Part shown: positions 1 to 4,898 of the stretch, in pieces
Numbering within the stretch: position 1 is the stretch's first letter
Layout: each line of letters starts with the position of its first letter
Origin: UBA2561 sp964577275
GTDB lineage: Bacteria; Bacteroidota; Bacteroidia; Cytophagales; Thermoflexibacteraceae
Direction: 5' to 3'
Length of the DNA: 6,019 bases
Assembly (NCBI GenBank): GCA_964577275.1
Contig: CAZNYR010000149.1
Span: 1 to 6,019 of the forward strand
Program-made: the position numbers and the translations under genes
The notes under the pieces: model-generated
Databases searched by the model: none
Told to the model about the DNA's origin: nothing
Seen by the model: only the letters and a program-made list of their open reading frames with translations

Positions 1-46
1 CTCTGCTTGTAAGGCAGATGCTCTGAACCAACTGAGCTAAAACTCC
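1..46 (-). tRNA. tRNA-Val (anticodon TAC), 3' part cut by window edge
   Basis: Read on the minus strand, the gene starts at 46 with GGAGTTT as the 5' acceptor strand. T39 and A38 follow, then a D arm with GCTC (37-34) pairing GAGC (23-20). The anticodon arm is TCTGC (18-14), loop CTTACAA (13-7) and GCAGA (6-2). The anticodon is TAC (plus-strand gta at 9-11), which reads GTA and related valine codons. The variable loop, T arm and 3' acceptor strand lie beyond position 1, so the gene is partial only because of the window edge. A Bacteroidota-type promoter lies about 45 bp upstream. Confidence 0.95.
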
Positions 47-89
47 TTTTTTGCTTAATCGCAAAAATATTGTATCCCGTTTTGCGATG

Positions 90-120
90 CAAAGCTACGA
101 GTGTTTTCTTAAAAATCAAA
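90..120 (-). promoter_or_regulatory. Promoter of the tRNA-Val gene (Bacteroidota -33/-7 type)
   Basis: On the minus strand, TTTG (120-117) is followed by exactly 19 bp and then TAGCTTTG (97-90). This fits the TTTG/TAnnTTTG consensus known for the Bacteroidota primary sigma factor with no mismatch. Transcription would begin near 80-85, leaving a short leader of about 35-40 nt before the tRNA 5' end at 46. The match is seen directly; promoter activity is inferred. Confidence 0.7.
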
Positions 121-247
121 TTTTATACTCAATTATTTTTGGTCAATAAACCTCACAAACCGCTAAATCACTGAAAATCAATGGTATAAATTTCACCAAA
201 GATACTAGTTCCTGTCAATGGCACTATCATTTTGAACTTTTACTTCG

Positions 248-255
248 TATCTTTG
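248..255 (+). promoter_or_regulatory. Candidate -7 element for the queD-like gene
   Basis: TATCTTTG at 248-255 matches the Bacteroidota -7 consensus TAnnTTTG perfectly and lies about 70 bp before the ATG at 324. The expected TTTG at -33 is missing: the nearest, at 231-234, leaves only 13 bp instead of about 19-21. A start site near 262 would give a leader of about 60 nt. The interval 121-317 otherwise holds no gene that I can see. I looked for a preQ1 riboswitch in this leader and did not find one. Confidence 0.45.
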
Positions 256-323
256 CCGTCCAGAAAATAAAAATCTGTAAAAAACCTATACTATTTTTAT
301 AAGCCTTAAAACATTGATTGACA

Positions 324-740
324 ATGGTTTATATTTGCAGAACCGAGCATTTTAATGCCGCACACAAACTGTATAACCCCCACTGGTCGAAGGAGCAAAA
401 TGATGCCGTATTCGGACCCTGTGCCAACCAAAATTGGCATGGACATAATTTTGAACTTATCGTAACGGTCAAAGGAAAACCTGACCCCGATACGGGATTT
501 GTCATTGATTTGAAACTACTGGGACGAATCATTCAAAAAGAAATTATCGAGAAAGTTGACCATAAAAACCTCAATATGGACGTGGATTTTATGCGTGGCA
601 AGATGGCGAGTTGCGAAATTTTGGTCATGGAATTTTGGAAAATTTTAGCACCCGCTATTCGGGAAGTTTCCGATGCTCAACTACACTGTCTGCGCCTGAT
701 AGAAACACCCAAAAATTCGGTCGAATATTACGGCGAATAA
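324..740 (+). CDS. queD: 6-carboxy-/6-pyruvoyl-tetrahydropterin synthase family protein
   Basis: A 138-residue zinc enzyme of the PTPS/QueD family. These enzymes convert 7,8-dihydroneopterin triphosphate to 6-carboxytetrahydropterin (queuosine pathway) or to 6-pyruvoyltetrahydropterin. Numbering from the ATG at 324, the zinc histidines are H14 (in FNAAH), H39 and H41 (in HGHN). The catalytic cysteine is C33, the Asp-His pair is D79-H80 (VDHKNLN), and the pterin-anchoring glutamate is E127 (IETPKNS). The length is normal for the family. An in-frame TTG at 318 is possible, but ATG at 324 is the ordinary choice; no Shine-Dalgarno is visible, as is usual in this phylum. Oddity: the cysteine and HGH are five residues apart, as I recall for animal PTPS, whereas E. 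coli QueD has three. The usual Thr before the glutamate in the helix motif is Cys (SCE, 96-98). The family is certain; the QueD role is the default bacterial reading and unproven here. No other queuosine or pterin gene is in view. Confidence 0.92.
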   Translation: MVYICRTEHFNAAHKLYNPHWSKEQNDAVFGPCANQNWHGHNFELIVTVKGKPDPDTGFVIDLKLLGRIIQKEIIEKVDHKNLNMDVDFMRGKMASCEILVMEFWKILAPAIREVSDAQLHCLRLIETPKNSVEYYGE

Positions 741-747
741 TCCCAGA

Positions 748-779
748 AACTTTGTCAAAACCTTAATTTTGACAAAGTT
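748..779. terminator. Perfect 13-bp inverted repeat, probable bidirectional terminator
   Basis: AACTTTGTCAAAA (748-760) and TTTTGACAAAGTT (767-779) are exact reverse complements around a 6-nt loop (CCTTAA). The hairpin begins 7 bp after the queD-like stop codon and ends 6 bp from the stop of the convergent dehydrogenase gene. That placement is what a shared two-way terminator would have. The stem is AT-rich and its own T and A tracts serve as the U-run. No long separate T-run follows on either strand, so strength is uncertain. Confidence 0.65.
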
Positions 780-785
780 ATCTCC

Positions 786-2239
786 TCAAATCTCAAAGCA
801 CAAATATTTGAGTTCGATAAAATCATCAATCCCATATTTTGAGCCTTCCCGCCCCATTCCACTTTCTTTGATGCCTCCGAAAGGAGCTACCGCCGTTGAA
901 ATCATGCCCGTATTGATGCCCACCATACCGTATTCGAGGGCTTCGGCAATTTTCCAGATCGGGCTAAGTTTTGCCCATAAAAATAGGATGCCAAGCCATA
1001 AGGCGTATTGTTGGCTAATTTAATGACCTGCTCATCGGTTTGAAACCTATAAATTGGCGCAATAGGGGCAAAAATCTCTTGATGCGTCAAGTGCATATCG
1101 GCGGTCGCTTCGGCAATGACAGTAGGTTCATAAAATGTCCCGCCCAACGAATGGGGCTTGCCGCCCATCAAGATTTTACCGCCTTTCTGAACCGCATCCC
1201 TGACCAAATTTTGAGCTTTTTCGAGGGCTTGAGAGCTAATCAGTGCGCCAATTTTTATGCCCTCATCCATGCCATTTCCTACATTTTGTTGTGCCACTTT
1301 TTTCGTAAATTTTTTCGTAAACTCCTCATATACAGCATCTTGTACATAAATACGATTGGCAGAAACGCACGTCTGTCCTGCATTCCGATATTTAGAATTG
1401 ATTGCCCCGCCAACCGCTTGGTCAATATCGGCATCATCCAAAACAATAAACGGTGCATTTCCACCCAATTCTAAGGAAACTTTTTTGAGGGTTGAGGTGC
1501 ATTGTTGCGCTAATTTTTTACCGATAATGGTCGAGCCAGTAAACGAAAATTTACGCACTAAAGGACTGTAAGTCAGCTCTTTACCGATTGCATCTGCATT
1601 CTGCCCGACCACCACATTCAAAACACCTTTGGGGAAACCTGCCTGTTGTGCCAACTGTGCCAATGCCAATGCCGAAAGTGGCGTGAGTTCAGAAGGCTTG
1701 ACCACTACCGTACAACCCGCCGCCAAAGCAGGAGCTATCTTTCTGGTAATCATAGCATTAGGAAAGTTCCAAGGCGTAATTGCCGCCACCACGCCGATGG
1801 GTTGTTTGAGGACAATAATTCGTTTATCGGCTTGATGGGCAGGAATGGTATCGCCATAAATTCGCTTGGCTTCTTCGGCAAACCACTCCACAAACGATGC
1901 GCCATACAAAATTTCGCCTTTGGCTTCGGCAAAAGGTTTGCCTTGTTCACTGGTCAAAATTTTAGCTAAATCGGTGATATTTTCGAGTTGTAATTCGTAC
2001 CAACGCCGCAGAATTTTGGAGCGTTCACCAGCCGTTTTTTCCTTCCAGAGGGGAAAGGCTTCCGCCGCTGCTGTGATGGCTTTTTGGGTTTCAAAAGCCT
2101 CTAAATCAGCTACTTGTGTGATGATTTTTTGCGTAGCGGGATTCAAGACCTCAAATTTTTTTCCCGAATCCGCCTCGACCCAATCGCCATTGATATAGGC
2201 TTGTGTTCGGAGTAATGCGGGATTTTCTAATGTTATCAT
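786..2239 (-). CDS. gabD: Succinate-semialdehyde dehydrogenase, aldehyde dehydrogenase superfamily, frameshifted near the 3' end
   Basis: Oxidises succinate semialdehyde to succinate in GABA catabolism, probably as a soluble cytoplasmic oligomer. The first frame gives about 427 good residues from ATG at 2239: PWN (156-158), K181, the FTGS turn (233-236), general base E257 in ELGG, nucleophile C291 in GQTC, and QEIFAP (387-392). R166 (ITRK) and R285 (KYRNAGQTC) match the substrate-carboxylate arginines of SSADH. After Ala-Arg at 426-427 the frame runs into nonsense and stops near 902. The true C-terminus (EALEYGMVGINTG, APFGGIK, GREGSKYG) continues in another frame to a TGA at 786-788. One inserted base near 955-963 restores 484 residues, very close to my recollection of E. 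coli GabD (482). E184 in KPSELTP sits where NADP-type enzymes carry Ser, which suggests NAD+ preference. The frameshift may be an assembly error or a real lesion. No Shine-Dalgarno is visible. Substrate is assigned by close family resemblance. Confidence 0.88.
955..963 (-). other. Frameshift site (one missing base) in the dehydrogenase gene
   Basis: On the minus strand the reading NLAR is followed by GCCCGATCTGG, where the family expects Ala-Arg-(Ile/Val)-Trp/Phe-Lys. Adding one base after the CG gives ARIWKIAEALEYG, joining the two halves seamlessly. The position is accurate to a few bases. The frame on each side is supported by well-conserved aldehyde dehydrogenase motifs. Confidence 0.85.
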
Positions 2240-2293
2240 AAGTTTTATCTGGGATTTGGTGCGTCATGGAAGTTTTATATCTTTCTGATTATC

Positions 2294-2324
2294 AAATCTT
2301 GACATAAAAATCTTGACATAAAAA
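2294..2324. repeat. Tandem 14-bp direct repeat upstream of the dehydrogenase gene
   Basis: AAATCTTGACATAA (2294-2307) is followed directly by AAATCTTGACATAA (2308-2321), and the pattern continues for three more bases. It lies 55-85 bp upstream of the dehydrogenase start and just beyond the terminator of the preceding gene. It is therefore in the promoter or leader region of the dehydrogenase. It could be a tandem regulator site or a simple slippage duplication; the sequence alone does not decide. I saw no well-spaced -33/-7 promoter for the dehydrogenase in 2240-2330. Confidence 0.8.
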
Positions 2325-2356
2325 AATCCTCCGCCAAACGAAATTAGCAGAGGATT
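2321..2356 (-). terminator. Intrinsic terminator of the small secreted protein gene
   Basis: On the minus strand, AATCCTC (2356-2350) pairs with GAGGATT (2331-2325). Two further GC pairs lie inside, past a single mismatch, with a loop of about 12 nt. A run of Ts follows (plus-strand A-run at 2321-2326, continuing the stem). The hairpin begins 26 bp after the stop codon of the upstream gene. It separates that gene from the co-directional dehydrogenase, so the two probably form separate transcription units. Confidence 0.75.
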
Positions 2357-2381
2357 CGATTCATTCAAAAACAAAACCAAA

Positions 2382-2738
2382 TTACTTTCGGCGATATAAT
2401 GTCCATTCTTCGCCTGTGTCGTAATTATGTACCTTGACGTAATCTTGGATACGATAATAATCCACAACAAATTCTTGATTTTTTCCATCCAATACGGTGT
2501 AAGCATATCCGCCATCCGCATCATCTTCCAGACTTTCAAAGTCCGTAATTTTGAAATCCACCCACTGTCCGTTGTGCGAGAATTGCACCGAAACGATTTG
2601 CGTATTTGCGCTGTTCGAGGTAAGCATGACCGAAAAAGTTTTTCCATCATAAACATAATACTCTTGGGCAAGAGTTTCAGAGGCATTGAATGCAAATACC
2701 GAAAGGACAAATAAAAAGGCAAAAGCATACTTTTTCAT
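2382..2738 (-). CDS. Small secreted protein of unknown function (118 aa)
   Basis: I do not recognise this family. Residues 1-24 form a clear Sec signal peptide: a lysine-bearing start (MKKYAF), a hydrophobic core (FAFLFVLSVFAF) and a probable signal peptidase I site after Thr-Leu-Ala, before Gln25. There is no cysteine at the cleavage site, so it is not a lipoprotein, and the mature part has no cysteine at all. The mature chain of about 94 residues is acidic, rich in Tyr, Val, Asp and Gly in alternating patterns, and has no further membrane segment, which suggests a small beta-sheet fold. It ends in WTLYRRK. The likely location is periplasm or outside. It is transcribed divergently from the TPR gene and has its own terminator at 2321-2356. 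The overlapping alternative frame on the same strand has no such signal and is a shadow. Expression from ATG at 2738 is inferred from the signal peptide. Confidence 0.82.
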   Translation of the reverse strand: MKKYAFAFLFVLSVFAFNASETLAQEYYVYDGKTFSVMLTSNSANTQIVSVQFSHNGQWVDFKITDFESLEDDADGGYAYTVLDGKNQEFVVDYYRIQDYVKVHNYDTGEEWTLYRRK

Positions 2739-2796
2739 AAGAAAATTATTTAGGTTTAATGTTTAAATGCTATTATCCCAAACGACAATGATTTAT

Positions 2797-2830
2797 CAAA
2801 AGTTGTGATTTGTGATAAAAAAATTACAAA
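2797..2830 (-). promoter_or_regulatory. Weak candidate promoter of the small secreted protein gene
   Basis: On the minus strand TTTG (2830-2827) is followed after 22 bp by AACTTTTG (2804-2797). That is one mismatch from TAnnTTTG, with spacing at the long end of the accepted range. The position, about 60 bp before the ATG at 2738, is suitable. In AT-rich DNA such a match can easily arise by chance. Confidence 0.3.
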
Positions 2831-2879
2831 TATTTCTGATTTTGGGTCAGATAAAGGCTAATTGATTGAAAATGAACGA

Positions 2880-2895
2880 GAATCAATTTTGATTC
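2880..2895. repeat. Near-palindrome GAATCAA-TT-TTGATTC in the divergent intergenic region
   Basis: The two 7-bp arms are exact reverse complements around two bases. The site is too tightly closed to be a hairpin terminator and is more like a binding site for a dimeric regulator. It lies between the divergent secreted-protein gene and the TPR gene, about 140 bp upstream of the first and 240 bp upstream of the second. The rest of 2739-3135 is AT-rich DNA in which I see no gene, no RNA and no convincing promoter for the TPR gene. Confidence 0.4.
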
Positions 2896-3135
2896 ACTTT
2901 ATTATATTTATTTTTATTATGCAATAATGACGTAGATTTCTGACTAACCACCATAAACGCTTAAAAAATGATATTTTTAACATTTAGGAATAAAAATTGT
3001 ACCCAAAAACAAGAGATTATCAAATTACGTTATTAAATTGTAAATTGATGAATTATCAGATGGCGTGAAGTGTGCCTTATTTTTTGATGTGAATGGTTTT
3101 ACGTAAAAAATCATGATTTCGTTGAATCAGAATGT

Positions 3136-4832
3136 ATGAAGCAAGAAAAACAAGATTATTTAAAATTAGGAAATACCGCTACAATTCCTGGTGAGCGATT
3201 GATTCGGGTGGATATGGAANNNNNNNNNNATTTTGTTACAAAACGAATGACTACGAAAATGCCTTGCAGCATGCCCAAAAAGCCCTTGAAATTTATCCTA
3301 AATCGGATGAGACACGATTGTTTTTGGCGCAGGTTTTGATGGAATTGGCACAAAATTATCAGGCAGAAAAAGAGTTACAACAGCTTATAAATCAGAATGA
3401 TAAAGACTTTTGGGCGTGGTTTTATTTGGGTAAATTATATTATGAACAAGATAATTTTGCCGAAGCCCTGCCGCGCTTTGAAAAAGCTGTCGCTCTCAAT
3501 CATAAAAGCCACGAATCTTGGAATGTGCTGGGCATTGTCTATCGACACAAAGGCGAAACCAACAAAGCCCGACAAGCCTATTGGCGTGCGCTTTATTTAA
3601 AAAAAGACAAATATCATACATGGTTTAATTTGGGCAATTTGTATGATGATGCGCATGAATCGGAGAAGGCAGTTTGGTGTTATCAGAAGGCGATTCAGTT
3701 TGCGCCTGATTTTGCGCCTGCATGGTATAATTTGGGTTTGGTGCATCAGGAACAAGGCAAATTGGAGGAGGCAAAAACTGCTTTGCTCAAAACCACCGAA
3801 TTATTTCCGCAACAACACGAAATCTGGACGCACCTTAGTTCGGTGTATCATCAGCTCGAAGAGTCTGAAAAAGCACTCGAAGCACTCGAAAAAGCACATG
3901 AACTGAACCCTGACGACCTTGAAGTACGGATGGGATTGGCACATTTGTACCATCAGGAGGAAGATTCGGAGAAAGCATTGATGTATTGGAAAAAAGTCAT
4001 CCAAAAATTGCCCAATTCCTTGTATGCGTGGCTGGCTCTGAATAGCAATTATAACACGCTGGGCAAGTTCAAAAAAGCTCTTCGGTGTTTGGAAAAAGCC
4101 CAAGAAATTGACCCAAAAAATGGGGAGGTTTATTTTGGATATGGCTATACGTATGACCACATGGGCGATTACGATAAGGCGATTTACTATTTTAAGCAAG
4201 CCCTTGAAATTGAGCCAAATCACTCGGATGCACACTACAATTTGGCAAGCGTTTATGCGCGTTGCCAAGATTTTGATAAAGCCCTGCAACATTTTCAGGA
4301 AGCCATCATCGAGAGCGATAATGAAGACGGCGAACGGATACGCATTGCCATGGTTTATTTGGAGTTGCGACAACTGGACAAAGCCCTGCAAATTTGTGAT
4401 GAAATTAACGAAAATGGAGAGGAAGCAGGCGACCTTTTGTTGGTCAGAAGTTTGATTTATTTTCATCAACAAAAAATCGAAAAAGCCACCGAATTATTGA
4501 AAAAGGCATCCGATTTGCCTACGGTCGAACGCCTCTTGGCAATGGCTACGATGTTTGCCCATTGGCTCACGTATCGTTATGTGGATGCCGAAAAAGCCTT
4601 AGAAGAAGTCGTACAAGACACTGATTATGAGTATATTTATCGGTATATGGGACATATCATGTATAGTCAGTTCCGATACGAAGAGGCGCAATATTATTAC
4701 CAAAAATGTTTTGATTTGTGCTATAAAAAAGTTTACTTTTATTCACAAATGCAATACGATTTGTGTTTTTTTGATTTTCTGCACATCAATACAACAAAAT
4801 ATGTGGAGATGGTTCAACGTATTGGATTTTAG
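3136..4832 (+). CDS. Tetratricopeptide-repeat (TPR) protein, interrupted by an assembly gap near its 5' end
   Basis: A protein of roughly 560 residues made almost wholly of 34-residue TPR units, a helical scaffold used for protein-protein binding. Nine consecutive near-canonical repeats run from about 3408 to 4325. Examples are WFYLGKLYYEQDNFAEAL, WYNLGLVHQEQGKLEEAK and VYFGYGYTYDHMGDYDKAI. They show the usual aromatic-x-x-Leu-Gly, Tyr and Ala positions and P/D at the turns. Weaker repeats precede them, and four more degenerate ones follow to the stop at 4830-4832. No signal peptide, membrane segment or catalytic domain is visible. The first 28 codons (MKQEKQDYLK..., ATG at 3136) are in a different frame from the repeats if the N run at 3220-3229 is taken as ten bases. 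A true gap of 8 or 11 bases would join them. The repeat frame is open after the gap (FCYKTNDYENAL) and has a stop at 3192-3194 before it with no later ATG, so ATG at 3136 is the best start. Partners and role are unknown. Confidence 0.85.
3220..3229. other. Run of ten Ns (assembly gap) in the TPR gene
   Basis: Ten undetermined bases fall within what should be helix A of the first TPR. The count is probably a placeholder, because a gap of exactly ten breaks the frame between the start-bearing segment and the repeats. The second run in this window also has ten Ns. Confidence 0.9.
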
Positions 4833-4836
4833 GGCA

Positions 4837-4884
4837 TCGGCAAATCCCGAAAAAGACCGAAAACAGCCAAAATCGGGAAGCCGA
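4837..4884. terminator. Stem-loop between convergent genes, possible terminator
   Basis: TCGGC (4837-4841) and TCCCGA (4845-4850) pair with GCCGA (4880-4884) and TCGGGA (4873-4878). The stem has 11 pairs with a small asymmetric internal bulge and a loop of about 22 nt. It occupies most of the 66 bp between the TPR stop (4832) and the stop of the convergent gene (4899). No clear T-run follows on either strand, so it is only a candidate terminator. Confidence 0.45.
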
Positions 4885-4898
4885 AGGATTCAAAGTTT

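Noticed and set aside
318..323. TTG at 318 as start of the pterin synthase gene
   Set aside because: An ATG follows two codons later at 324, and the family's conserved part begins well after both; TTG adds nothing.
261..323. preQ1 riboswitch in the leader of the queD-like gene, suggested by an A-rich stretch before the start
   Set aside because: No GC-containing stem with the pseudoknot partner of the A-rich tail could be found in the leader.
1040..1474. Open frames on the plus strand across the dehydrogenase gene
   Set aside because: They are antisense to well-conserved aldehyde dehydrogenase motifs and resemble no protein family.
2293..2300. AAGATTTG on the minus strand as a -7 element for the dehydrogenase
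   Set aside because: It misses the first T of TAnnTTTG and no TTTG lies at the required distance upstream.
2264..2728. 154-codon minus-strand frame overlapping the small secreted protein gene
   Set aside because: It is in a different frame from the signal-peptide gene, runs through its terminator and has no recognisable features.
2933..2940. TAGATTTC as a -7 element for the TPR gene
   Set aside because: It has one mismatch, no -33 partner, and would leave a leader of about 190 nt.
3220..3229. N runs as masked biological elements
   Set aside because: Both runs have exactly ten Ns inside genes, which fits assembly gap placeholders.
3264..4325. Tandem DNA repeats or a CRISPR array suggested by the periodic pattern of the TPR gene
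   Set aside because: The periodicity is at protein level (34 residues); the DNA units are diverged and there are no spacers.
3801..4472. 223-codon minus-strand open frame inside the TPR gene
   Set aside because: It is antisense to regular TPR units; repeated codon patterns of the repeats keep this frame open.
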